Source: Elysia crispata
Taxonomy: Eukaryota; Mollusca; Gastropoda; Plakobranchidae
DNA length: 64,000 bases
Assembly: GCA_033675545.1 (NCBI GenBank)
Contig: JAWDGP010006875.1
Coordinates: 160,001-224,000 of the forward strand
Direction: 5' to 3'
Position numbers and translations under genes: made by a program. The notes under the pieces were generated by a model, which saw nothing but the letters and a program-made list of their open reading frames with translations, ran no database searches and had not been told where the DNA came from. The first letter of the stretch is position 1, and each line of letters begins with the position of its first letter. Below, in pieces: positions 1 to 12,247 of the stretch.

Positions 1-577
1 TCATAAAGCATTGTCCTTACCATCCCATGTCCTTACCATCCCATGTCCTTACCATCCCATGTCCTTACCATCCCATGTCCTTACCATCCCATGTCCTTAC
101 CATCCCATGTCCTTACCATCCCATGTCCTAATTATACGCCACATTTTATTTTATATCTTCCTTTTCTTGCGTTGTCTCAGAGACCAAACTTTTCATCACT
201 ACTGACAATTTTACAGAAAGTCTAAGTTTTATGGGTGTTTTTAGCTTAAAAAATTATTTGAAATTGTTCACTTTCTTCAATATACAACAAATGTCATAAC
301 TTTTCATTATTGTGAATTGACAGCTCAATCATTAAAATTTCCTTTTAACATTGAGGAAAGACCAAAAGCAAAAAGGAGGATTAAGCGTTTTTAACCTTGA
401 AAGATAAAATTCCATAAAAAGACTCGATCAGCTCCCACCCTCCCCCTACTCTTCCCCCTAACATTTTCCAATTTATCTTCAATTCTCTTATTTTTCAATC
501 TGTCATACTCACTCCTCTTTATATCTAGTATCATTTAGACGCCTGTTTTTATCTGTCCTACCCCATCCAATTCTCAC
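1..577 (-). other. Intron (5' part only) downstream of exon E
   Basis: The intron starts at the donor CG|GTGAGA just below position 578 on the minus strand and runs off the left edge of the window. Apart from the 16-bp minisatellite at its far end, I see only AT-rich unique sequence with a CT-rich patch around 430-520. The exons that should encode the PDZ and C2 domains of a Piccolo/Fife-type protein would lie beyond this edge. That expectation comes from the family and is not seen here. Confidence 0.75.
15..126. repeat. 16-bp minisatellite, seven perfect copies
   Basis: The unit CCTTACCATCCCATGT repeats seven times head to tail without a mismatch (15-30, 31-46 and so on to 111-126), then ends abruptly. 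Perfect identity suggests recent expansion. The short translations across it (Ser-Leu-Pro-Ser-His repeats) are artefacts. Confidence 0.97.
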
Positions 578-2970
578 CGGTACGGCTGCCTGAAGTCCCT
601 GCCTCGCTCCACCCTGTTGCTGTAGATGTTAGGTAGAGTGACACTGGACACGATCCCTCCAACGTCTTGGGCGATCACCTCTCTCCTGGAGCTACCACCG
701 CCTGCCAGAGACACGGCCGAGTCAACGCGGCTGTTGAGCATGGGCTGGCTGTAAGCTGGCTGTCCCGCGCCCAGTTCTGGCCCGTCTCGACCGTACACGC
801 ATGGGATCCAACCCTGGGAGCCGTACTGCACGGGGCCGTCTCCACGCGTGAACCTCCTGCCGGCCTCCTGCTTGTGGGCGAGGTACTCGCTGGAGCTGTA
901 GTTGTAAGGATCCTCAACCGGAGCCGCCGCGGAAGAAGTTGCCTTTCCGCGATGTGCCACTCGACTCGGTGACTCGTACGGATGGTCTATCTCGTCAGGA
1001 ATTCCCATCACACGCTCCCTTGAGGCGTCCCTAGAGCGTGACCTCTCCCTCGATGGGTCTCGGGAGCGGCGTCTGACGGGGACCACCGCTCCGCCACCGT
1101 CCTCAATGGGTGTGATGATCCCGCGTGGCACCGGGCGCAGTGGAGGTGGCGTGACGTACTGCTGTGAAAGCTCCTGGCGTGACAGATCGTCCCAGCTTTG
1201 GGCATGGCCGTGGCGTGATCTGGCCAGTTTAAGCAACTCTTCCTTCAGCCTGGCCGTCTCCTCCAGCTGTCTCCGTCGCCTAGTTATCTCCCATTGAAGA
1301 AGGGCTCGTTTCTCCTCACGCACTTTGGACTCCTCATCGTCGTCGGAGGAATAATGCGTAGTATAGGGAGGGGCATCTCCTCGCCTGCTGGATGTTGGCA
1401 GATGCTGCTCTGATCTGCTCCCCGACAGATGCATGGTGCCAGGATCCTGGCGGTGGCGATGTTGGTGATGATGGTGATGGTGGCTATGATGATGTCCATG
1501 ATGACGTGATGGCGTTGCGTATTGCGACAAAATCTCTGCCGAACCACCACCTGTCTGAAGATTTGGCGCAAGGAAACGGTTGGCATGGTCGCTACCTCTA
1601 TCTTGAGGTTTAGTTTTGCCCTTGGAGTAGCGTCTTGTGGCCGGTTCTGAGCGGGTGCTCTCCGAGTCACTTATTCCAGACTGGGAACTTTCATCTGCTG
1701 ACGGGTAGGTGGGAGTCTTGTGGGATCCGTGGAGGGGGATTGTCTCAAGATGCAATCCCCAACTGCTCAAATCCGCCTCAATGTCTCGATCTTCTTTAAT
1801 CGGCGAGAACTTTGACACCATGGGGTCTGAGGACTGGCGTTTATGGCGTGCTCGCCTTGGGGTCACCTGTGGAGATGACTTAGGTGTTGCGGAAGAAGTC
1901 GATCCCCCAGGAGATGGTCCTCCTGACCTACCGTGCCTCGTTGCAGAGCTAGAAACATTTCTATCAACTTCAATCTGACGACCAACGAGAGCTCTTGTGC
2001 GTGAAAGAGCGTCCGACTCCAACTTGAGAGCTCCGATTTGCATCTGCAGCGCTCGTATCTCCTCAAGCTCCTCTAACTTCCGCTTCCTGTCCCGCGTGAC
2101 GCGTCTCAGCTCCTCTTGGAGTCGCTGTTTCAAGCACTTCATGGCCTCCGTGCACGGGATACCATAGATTTCAATGAGCTCATCTATCATAGCATCTGTC
2201 TCACACTGAGGCCCTGGCCCTCCGAGGGAAGCTGTCTTTTTCAACGGCGGCTTCACACGGCTTCCATCGGAGCTTCCAACACTTATACTACCAAGCGCAG
2301 CTTTTACCCCCCTTGCTGAATAAGCTGAGTCCACAGAATCGAGGCTGCGCGATTTCCCCGTCTCTGCCAAGTATCCTTTCTGCCTCGCAGGTGTACAGGA
2401 GGCATCGTCGCTGGAAGTGAGGCCCGCAGCAGAGTTAGATGTCCCCCTCCTACCCGAAGTCTGTGACGTGTGGGTGGTAAGCCTCGCTACCTCCAGGTCT
2501 TCTTCATTCATGGCGTCATCGCCACCCCGAGGGCTCGTTTTCCGATTACTTCGACCCACTATAAAGCCTTGGAGAGCAGCAGAGCGAGCTCCTGGGACCT
2601 CGGCGGCGCTACCTCTGATATCTTGTTTCGCGCCCGCTGCAGCTGCTGCTCCTGAGTCTCGCCTATTCCCTCCAGCCTCTTTGTCTGCTTCCCCCTCTCC
2701 TTTGCCGCGCCGGGCTCTTGACTTCGGTGCTAACACAGGGTCCTCTCCAGCCGGAATAGGAGGCAATTTCCGCCTAACCTTTTTGCCGTCTGACGTTGGA
2801 TCTCCTTGTCTGCTGACATCACTAGAAGACGTTCGGCTACTGCTTCCACTACTGCTGCTGCTACCACCACTGTCCATACGCTTGTCATGCATCACGTGAC
2901 CTTCGCGCCTTCCTACCTCACGCCGATTGGGCGGCTCACTTTGATTTATGGGCGTGGCTTCCTTTTGAAA
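578..2970 (-). CDS. Piccolo/Fife-type active-zone scaffold, exon E (coiled coils, SH3 ligand, His-rich, RS-rich)
   Basis: This 2,393-nt exon follows exon D in phase 0. Its acceptor is ATCATCCTCAG|TTT and its donor CCG|GTGAGA, leaving phase 2. The open frame runs 44 codons upstream of the acceptor and ends at the TGA inside the donor, so neither ORF end is a real protein end. In order it encodes a Ser-rich segment; the basic proline motif RRKLPPIP (about 2752-2774), which fits the R-x-L-P-x-x-P class of SH3 ligand that RIM-binding protein recognises in RIM and calcium channels; a first charged coiled coil (about 2012-2197) starting DAMIDELIEIYG; a His-rich run (about 1449-1500); a second coiled coil (about 1218-1335, with EITRRRRQLEETARLKEELL); and an Arg-Ser dipeptide patch (about 1015-1065). 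No catalytic domain is visible. Most of it is probably disordered scaffold. The family assignment comes from the zinc finger upstream. Confidence is high that it is coding, moderate on the exact acceptor. Confidence 0.88.
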
Positions 2971-3906
2971 CTGAGGATGATATAAGCGGGAAGGGCATAA
3001 TCTTATGATGGTTCTTTTTTTTTTTCCTTGGTGTAAAATGGAGATTAAATTAACATTGAGCTTCTTTGCGCCACGCTCATTATCTGAAACTATAAAATTC
3101 AAAATTATTATTGACTCAGTTGTTCTGTTACCTTCCTAATTGGGCTATTACAATAACAAAAGAATTTTTCCCCTGTAGATTCCTGTTCAGAATTTTGCAC
3201 TATAATGACTTAAAAACGGAAGGTTAGTTAAAAAAAAAACCAACAGCGGCTATTCACAAAATGATTTCAATCGATTGTCGTGGAAATATGCTAGATCTGC
3301 AAGTGTCATTTGCTCAAATAAAATTCCTCATCCAAAAGTTGCCATTAAGATAAACATCTTCTTTTTACTTGACCTACAGAAACAATTAAAAATAAAATCG
3401 AAAAAATGAAAACAAAAAAAAAAAAGACCCCCCACACACATGCAAAACTGGCGATCAAAACAAGCGGTGTTTACTCAACTTATGACAAGAGCACAATAGC
3501 GGCCATAACGACTGAATAAAAACAGTGTTTCAGCAGCAATAACTTAGAAAAAAAAATCATAAAACAGAGTAATAAAACATGCAGTAAACACACAACATAC
3601 TACTCACGCAAAAACTTAGAAAGTAGTAGTGTTAATTTCATTAATAATTTGCACTTTTTAAGCTATTGTCTTAAAGCCGAGCTTGATCATAGCATAAAAC
3701 AGCCCATGTTTGACAAACAGAAGGAAAGTTCTGTGATATTATCTTTATTTAGAATAACCGATCAAAGATGGAAGAGGATCTACACTATTATTCCGATATG
3801 AAGCCTAACGAGATCAAGACAATCAATTATGTAGGCATCGATTACAAGTCCGCAGTGCCATTCTGATCACTAAAACTAGGAACTTAGCAATGCAAATTGG
3901 ACTTGG

Positions 3907-4243
<337 letters not shown>

Positions 4244-5170
4244 GTACCAACCTTAGCAGATGCCAGCAACAGTTCTTAATAATATTCAAAGTATTTCGGC
4301 CTTAAATCGCAACATAATTATATCGCAAACTGAAATAAAACACTTTTTAGTTGTCATAAAAATGTTTTCTTTCTTCCTTCATCTGGTTCCAAAGTCTGAC
4401 GGGCTCTGAGGGCATGCAGGTGGATCTTGTGGCTTGAGACACGCCACACTCTAAACAACAGCTCTGTGTTCAAGGCGTCCAGCGGCAGCCAACCAATGCG
4501 ATATCGATGGTACCTCAGGCAATTTGGCGCAAATTCAAATTTAGTAATCAAAGTGTTTCATTTTTCAAAAAACAAATGAAAGAATGAAACTTTGTCCTGA
4601 ATGGTGAAAAGGGATAGGGCTCGAACGCTAGGACTTGGGAGAGACAAGAAAGAATAAACGTAACACGTCTTTAGCCAGAAGAAAATCATAGTCCTATTTA
4701 AAGAGGTAAAATCCAATAAGAATAAATGGATAGATTTGGAAAAGCTCAATCAATGTAAATATACCTTCCCAGAATCACGTGGCTTCATGTAGCCCGTTAA
4801 ATCACTAGAACTTCACATAAAATACGAATTTGATTGCGGATCGCATGTAGATCTACATGTACACGGCAGGTTAAGAGAGTCAAAATTCTTTTACTTATTT
4901 TGATATTAACGAAAAAGAGCCTAAAACAAGCTCTTTATTTTGTCAACATGTGGGCATTGATAAAGATCGCGGCCTCTGGCGGTTAACTGGCATGTCGAAG
5001 GAGCATTTGCATGCGGGCTATACATATATGCAGGGAAATAGAATGTTATACACAGACATCGACACAAGCTAAACCTTGACTACAAAATAATGCTGATGCA
5101 TGCATTCTAGCTTTATAGCTGTCGTCATGAAGATCTTAAAGGTTCTAAGGCCAGCACCTCAATTTAGAGG

Positions 5171-5300
5171 ACGCTGTATAGCTCAGTCGGTAGAGCGTTG
5201 GCGTGACAACAATAGCAGATGACTGGTCCAATATCCGGTTGGTATGTTCGGATAATATCCAACAAGCCCTCTCCTGGGCTTCAAGAAAAGCCGTCGTCTA
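5171..5300 (+). mobile_element. tRNA-derived SINE head (remnant)
   Basis: TAGCTCAGTCGG at 5179-5190 is a perfect match to the RNA polymerase III A-box consensus TRGCNNAGYNGG. GGTCCAATATCC at 5225-5236 is a degenerate B box 34 nt further on, the spacing of a tRNA promoter. The 5' end (GGACGCT) has no pairing partner after the B box, so this is not a functional tRNA gene. The right boundary is a guess, because no tail or target-site duplication is clear. Confidence 0.55.
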
Positions 5301-6002
5301 CGGATAAAATTCTCCGTGAAGCCTAAGAGACAAAAACCTAATCGAATAACCTACCACGATAATAAAGAACAGAGTTCTACAGTGAGATCCGAGAACGAGT
5401 GAAAGTCCATTGATTTTGCACGGGGACTATGAACTCTATAATTCTGAGCTAATCAAAATAATTTAGCAATTTTTGTTACTATCTTGTATTATGTACTTGG
5501 AATTCGCCTCACGCCCTCTTGTCATCCAGCCTTGTCGGGTTTCCTCGGAAACAACGCACACATTATTCAAGGTGGAAGAAGAGGATAACGTAGAACTAGA
5601 GAGCAAATACATCAGAGGTTGGGCGGAAAATCCGGGATATTGATCTACATAGAGATAATGCTAGTCTGTACTAAATATTTCATCCTGATTTTGTATTTGA
5701 AAAATACTTAGTAACTATCATATAATTCATTTCAGCATTAATACAAAATACATGTTTTTTTTTCTCTTTCGAAAGAAATACTTGATAAAGTGAAGAAACG
5801 TAATAATCACTTGGTGTTTGGAAACAAACGTTTACATTAAATGATAATTCTTATCGAAAAAAAAAAAAAAGAAGAATGTGAGAATAGAAAAGAGAAGCAA
5901 AATTATGGGCCGAAACTAAGATGGATAGATGTCCTACAAAAAGTTCTATAAACACAAAGATAGAGATTAAGATTAATATAATGGAGTGAGAAAAAAGGGG
6001 CC

Positions 6003-6003
<1 letters not shown>

Positions 6004-6074
<71 letters not shown>

Positions 6075-6098
6075 GAGAGAGAGGAGAAAGGAGAGATA
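6004..6098. repeat. (GA)n microsatellite
   Basis: Nearly pure GA on the plus strand, grading into GATA-like steps to the right. Confidence 0.96.
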
Positions 6099-6223
6099 AA
6101 TGGATAAATAGATAGACAGATAAATTAAAGACAGTTGCAGATAGATAGATAGATTAATAAACAAGTAAGGAGGTGTGCAAATTATAAGCAAATAGGTAGA
6201 TGTATAAATTATGGGCAAATAGA

Positions 6224-6226
<3 letters not shown>

Positions 6227-6279
<53 letters not shown>

Positions 6280-6280
6280 G

Positions 6281-6377
<97 letters not shown>

Positions 6378-6389
6378 AAGAGAGAGAGA
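6227..6389. repeat. Compound (AT)n-(GATA)n-(GA)n microsatellite
   Basis: About 49 nt of alternating AT (to 6275), then five to six GATA units (6279-6299), then GA to about 6389. The (AT)n part is self-complementary. Confidence 0.96.
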
Positions 6390-7059
6390 ATGCCTTGAGA
6401 CAGACCAAAAAAAACAACAACAGAGTCCACAGCAGGGTTACTAAAAACACAAGAAGTTTTAAATGTCATTTCTACACATGTCGCCATTCAGTCCATGCAT
6501 AAAACAATACCGGATTAAAAAAAACAAAAAACAAAAAAAAAAAACCAACAAACAACAACAACAAAAAAAACCTCTAGTGTTAGATAAATTTTAACAAGAA
6601 AGCCAACTGAGCCGAAATTTAACATCTTAACACAACAGTACACCCAAAGGGACTCTAGGAATAAAAAAAAGAAACGAAAAAGCCTACAAAAACCAAAAAG
6701 AGAGCACGTATATCACTGCAGACGGACCGAGATTTATTGCAATCCGACGTTTTGGAAACTCCTCAAGGATTTACTGGTAGCATGGCCGCCAGCACGATTT
6801 ATTGAGTTTCAAAAATCGTCGACGGAAAGATCTGCCCTGGGAATCCCTCGCAATCCCACGTGTCCTCGACGCTTCCCTAGCTCTCATTACTTTCCTCTTT
6901 GTTTTTTCTATAGAACTAGGAACCACGGGTTTCTCACTTTATTCCTCTGGACTTCATCTTGCCCCTATCTCCTTTTTCTTTAAGTCACTAAAGGAAGCAA
7001 CCACTAACCTAGATTGAACAGCACTAACAAATAAACTGAAGAAAGGGGAAAAAAACGAG

Positions 7060-7110
7060 AACATAATTCGGTCTTGGCGGAGATCGAACCCGTTTCTTAG
7101 TTATACGGCG
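7060..7110 (-). mobile_element. Possible tRNA-derived SINE fragment
   Basis: On the minus strand GGTTCGATCTCC (7079-7090) resembles a Pol III B box in a context like the 3' half of a tRNA. No A box is found at the expected distance, so this is at best a fragment. Confidence 0.3.
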
Positions 7111-7140
7111 TCCACTGCTTTTTTGTTCTTACTAATTTCC

Positions 7141-7326
7141 TTCTTCCTTCTATCTCTCTTCCATCTCCTCTCTCTGTCTCTGTCTATCTGTCTGTCTGTC
7201 TGTCTACCTCTGTCTCTGTCTGTCTGTCTGTCTGTCCGTGTGTCTCTGTCTGTCTCTGTCTGTCTGTCTGTGTCTGTGTGTCTCTGTCTATCTGTCTGTG
7301 TCTGTGTGTCTCTGTCTGTCTGTTTG

Positions 7327-7385
<59 letters not shown>

Positions 7386-7386
7386 C
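7141..7386. repeat. (CTGT)n/(CT)n compound microsatellite
   Basis: CTGT-type steps from about 7180 to 7330, then pure CT to 7383. This is one of only three tracts with CT on the plus strand, the reverse of most (GA)n tracts here. Confidence 0.96.
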
Positions 7387-7680
7387 TCTATCTGTGCCTC
7401 CTTCCTTTTCTTCCTCTTCCCTGATTTATTTTCATTTGTCAGCAGATGACCTTCACCCATGTGTGTATTGATCTAGAAGTTCGCGGAGGAAGGTGACCTA
7501 CTGACCACACGGTGGACATCCCTCCAGATCCCTTGATTAGTGAGAGAAGCGAAAACGATCAAGATTTTGATTCGTTCTGTCTATTTTCAGGGAAAAAAAA
7601 ACTACTAAAAAATTTATATCAATTACAAGGGCAACATACTTGAGGGGCTTCTTTCTCAGAGACTATTCTAGATTACAAAA

Positions 7681-7739
7681 TTTTAAAAAAGGATAAAAAA
7701 GATAGTATTTTAAAAAAGGATAAAAAAGATAGTATTTTA
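7681..7739. repeat. 27-bp perfect tandem duplication
   Basis: Two identical 27-nt copies (7681-7707 and 7708-7734), plus five bases of a third. The unit is A-rich and includes GGATAAAAAAGATAG. Confidence 0.9.
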
Positions 7740-10711
7740 TTTACTGTCGGCTCCAGGATTTTTATTATTATTATTATTTTTTTTTTTTTGCAATAAAAAG
7801 ATTTTTATACTCCTAACCTTAAAATTAAAATGCTTTGGAAACTTTGGGAAAAAAATAAGTAAAATAAAATAAAAATAAAAAATAACCCATTCTTATCAGA
7901 AGTTTACATAATTTACGATAATTTTTTATGCCTGCATAATTTTGATTCAATTTAGAAGATTGTTGCGAGATTCCATTAATACAAAAAGTGCGGCTTATTT
8001 TGGAATCATTTTTAATTTTTTTTTTCGTAAAAACCGAGGGTGTGTGTGTGTGTGTGTGTGTGTGTCAAAATTAGTCTTATTTCTTTTCTCCTAAATGAAC
8101 AAGCACAAGCTTCTTATCCAAAAAGAATAAAGATAATATTTAATTTATGATTTTTACAAGTTAATTAGAATATTTACCTTATCGTTATTTCATTAACATA
8201 TTATGTTCTAATAAAAATTTCTACAATAGGATTTTGTTGCGAAAATTCTCGCACAAAAGAAGATTCCATAATTTCATATTTTTTTTTCTTTTTACAAATG
8301 CTATGGCAGCGCCAATGTTAGTCAATAAAGAATGGTTTTGCTGAAATCAATAAAGCAGTCCCACTCACTTTTAAGAGCGAAGCATCTATCCTGCTCTTCT
8401 TGTATTCTCTACAACCCATAAAATTTAGAATTACAATACATACATGCATTATGACAAAAGAAGCACAACACATTGTCAAGGGCAGCTTAAAAAAATCAAA
8501 CAAATGAACTCCATGTAAAAAAATCACTACATGATCATTAGCTTAATCTTGATGAAGATCACGACCACCATCATGAAATCAAACATTGATTACGTTAAAG
8601 GATCGAAAGACACATAAACTAAAAGCCCTATATATCCAGATCCGGACACGAAAAAATACGCCATGAAACGTTTCACCGTTTCTGCAACATTTCTTCAATA
8701 TCATGCAAAACTGTTTAACCAAGGCTAACTTGAAATACTGAATTTAAAATAAATTGGAATACTGTTAGCATAGTTTAAATCTAAAATTTTGAGACCAAAT
8801 AACTCAACATCTACGGGAAAGATAAAACGGCATAAGTTTCAAGACTATTATGATTATTATGGCACGGTTTGAATTTGATCTCATATAACTATTCTTGGCT
8901 CGTCGGATACCAAGTGTCAATGACTACAGAGTAAACACCCATTATCTTAAAATCTGAAAATGAGTGAGGGTTCTCATCTCCTAATAACATATATGTTGCA
9001 AAAATAGACCTGAGCTATTCGTTTACAACGCAAGATTCAACAGCAAGAAATCATTTAATATGATACAGGAAGAAATCCAATTGCACGAAATGGGCGAAGT
9101 AAAACGCCCAGACACACACATACGCATGCAGGGGTGGAAAAGCGCGTCAAATCAATTCTTACTTATCATTTGACTTGTAAAATGAACAAACTCCTTAAGT
9201 ATCTTCTAATCAAGAACAATTTGAGTAGAGTCACAAAAGCACAGGAATAAACTCTCGCTTTCTTCGATGGTGAATTTAAAAAAATATCATACAGCGACTG
9301 GACAAGGGATGAAAGCCGATACAAATTGAAATAAAAAAAATGGGAATACTAAGAATCGAATGGAACTTTGATTGTTTCACTAAATCTAATTCATGCGGAG
9401 CATAGGGACAATACGAATTACTGGAAACTCCCGAACGCTCAAAGAGACGAAACAAAAACTGGTCCTTTCGAAATATTGCATAATTATGGAGTGATTGCCT
9501 AAGACTTGATTTAAAGAAAACAAATAAAGATGGATGATTAAAAGTTAATTTACTAAGAGACAGAGAAAGAGAGCAACAATGAGAGAGAAAAAGTAACAGG
9601 AAGTCGAGAAATAAGGTATGAGCAGAAGCAAAAAGGCTTTTCAGGCTGTCTATTTTTGTTTTTTGTTAACTAGAAACGAAATAAAATTAACTCTATAGTG
9701 TTTATGACATCATCTGTCGACTATAAATAACTATTGGGTATTTTTTTCGTTATCACACATAACCTGTTTGGTCAATACGTGACGAAAAATTCCTACCGAA
9801 TACAAAGCTATGGTACGATCAGAAAATGTCTACAAGTTCAGTTGAATCAATTATGAAAATTGAGATTTTAAACTAGCCCAACTGTTAAAGATGCTTTGCA
9901 TAAAATGGTTAATGAATAATCTTTTCTCGATGGAGAAAATGTATTAAAATGCAAAGCTTAAACATCGGGTAGAACCACACATATTAATAGATGAAATGCG
10001 GAGACAACAAAATGGCCTTGACAATATGGCTTGCACCAATCATCACTTTGATGATGTTCTGCAACAAGTCGGAAAACAACTCGCAGAAGAGAAGTTGGGA
10101 TCTTTTATGCAACCCTACCTTGGTCTGTGCGGCGAGGAAAAAAAAAAGCAAACCTAAAATAAACTCCCAACCAATCAGTTTATCAGCGACCCAATTAATA
10201 TTAAAAATCACGATTTACTTAATTAACACATCATTGATTTTTATGATCAAATTTTTGTTGGCTATTAATTTGGGCCGAGGACAGATTTACCAGCATGCAA
10301 AGCAAAAGGTGAATCCCAACCAATCAAAAAGCGACACTTACCCGCTTTCTCGGAATTGGAGGCTTCAACCGCGAAGGTCAGAAAAGGTATGCAAATAAAT
10401 AAGACATAGGTTATAGCGGAAATGAGGAAACACACATAGCATGACCAGATGTGAAAATTATCGAAAATCACCGAGATAGTACGTCGGTGTCAAATAGTGG
10501 GGTGGACAGAAAAAAGAGATTGTTATTATCTCTATGCGGACATGCGTGAATGTTAGTCAAGGCAACTTGCACCATATTAAGAAATTTAAAAATCAGCTAC
10601 AGGAATCATCCTGAGAGTAATAATGAAGAAAATGCCTTATAAATGTGCTTCAGATGATCAAGCAGGTGAAAAGTGTTTGAAAAAATACCTTTTCAATACA
10701 AGTAGTACAAC

Positions 10712-10834
10712 TTTCTCCTCCTCCTCCTCCTCCTCCTCCTCCTCCTCCTTCTTCTTCTTCTTCTTCTTCTTCTTCTTCTTCTTCTTCTTCTTCTTCTTCT
10801 TCTTCTTCTTCTTCTTCTTCTTCTTCTTCTTCTT
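10712..10834. repeat. (TCC)n followed by (TTC)n microsatellite
   Basis: A pyrimidine trinucleotide tract that switches from CTC to TTC units at about 10749. It encodes poly-Ser/poly-Phe or poly-Lys/poly-Glu only as an artefact. Confidence 0.96.
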
Positions 10835-11658
10835 CTCTTCCCCCTTTTTGCTCCTTTTTCTCAACTTTTTGTTTATGATAATTTTATCTGTAGCTACGAG
10901 AAAGACACCCAGTGACGACATCCAGTAACTTCTATAGATCTAGATCGCTAATCACTCAAATGAATATATGAGGAAAACAAATTATAGATGGATAAAATGA
11001 TAAATAAGAATGGTTGATTGACAACGCAGGAGCATCTTGCTAACTATCTATTGAATGGGAAAGAAATACATGAATAATGAGACGAAAAGTATGGTAATGA
11101 ACATTGATGGCTAGCAATAGTGATCAAAGATATATATATATATATAAAATGGAGTGGAATGTTTTAAAAGGTTTCAATTTGAGATATACAGCCCCTCAAA
11201 GATTACCGCATATTGCTAAATTATGAGGGTTATAGAGTTTGGGAAAAGATATGATGAATAAAAATATCCCAAGTTAAGGCATATTCAGTGATTTTAAATT
11301 TCGCACATTTAATTATTATAATAATAATAAGATGAAATGGCGACGAATGAAAAAGGTCTGGATATCTCAACATGGTTTTATTGATAATACTACTTTCCCG
11401 ATATATCTGTAGAAAACTTTACACGAAAGCAACAACACCATATTGTGATAGAAATATCTTCATCTTAATCTAATAACCAGAATTATAATCGATGACAACA
11501 CCTGACTTCCTTTTCAACAGAAACATGGATTGTAAAAAGGAAGAAAGGAATAAATAGAAACAAAAATAGAAAGATAGCAAGAGAGAAATGGTGAAAAAGA
11601 AAGAAAAAGGGATGGAAAGAGAGATAATAGACAGAAGAGTGAGAGAGACACACAGAGG

Positions 11659-11660
<2 letters not shown>

Positions 11661-11754
<94 letters not shown>

Positions 11755-11780
11755 ATGTGAGAGTGAGAGAGAGAGAGTAG
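11661..11780. repeat. (GA)n microsatellite
   Basis: GA on the plus strand, pure to about 11742, then interrupted by GCGAGA and ATGTGAGA. Confidence 0.96.
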
Positions 11781-12247
11781 AAAAGAGAGAAAAAAATAAA
11801 AGTAACAGTGAGAAAGGGAGAGATAGCTGCGAAACAAAATAAGGCAATGTAGTAAAATCTACTGCAAACAAGAGCAGTAACAATAAACAGAATCTTGAAC
11901 AAAAACTCAGGACCTTTTAGAAAGATTATAAGGTTCAAAGTTATAAATACTTTTAATCAGTGAAGCTCATATATTTGTAGAGTGAATATTATTTCTAAAA
12001 GGGTATAAAACTTTAGAGCAAATGAAAGGTAAGAAACCCCCGAAAACAACAAAACCATTTCAAAGAAAAGATGAGCTTTACATACGAGTTTACAAGGAGG
12101 AAAACAACGTAACACTAAATACACACACACAAAATAGATACAGATACAAGGAGAGCAAAATGATTATAATGTGGGCGGTAAAAAAAATCCTTCTCTGCGC
12201 CCAACGCGAAATTTCACTGCGGAAATGATCAAATTCATTCTACTCAC

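Noticed and set aside
2971-3102. The 44 codons upstream of exon E that begin with ATG
   Set aside because: The sequence turns AT-rich and low-complexity above 2970, and a phase-matched acceptor sits there, so the ATG at 3102 is intronic.
4354-4551. Minus frame with RIGWLPLDALNTELLFRVWRV as a possible cassette exon between D and E
   Set aside because: GC-richer and protein-like, but it has no GT donor at its end and the D-E junction is already in phase without it.
5171-5245. A true tRNA gene
   Set aside because: A and B boxes are present but the acceptor stem cannot pair and the B box has an extra base.
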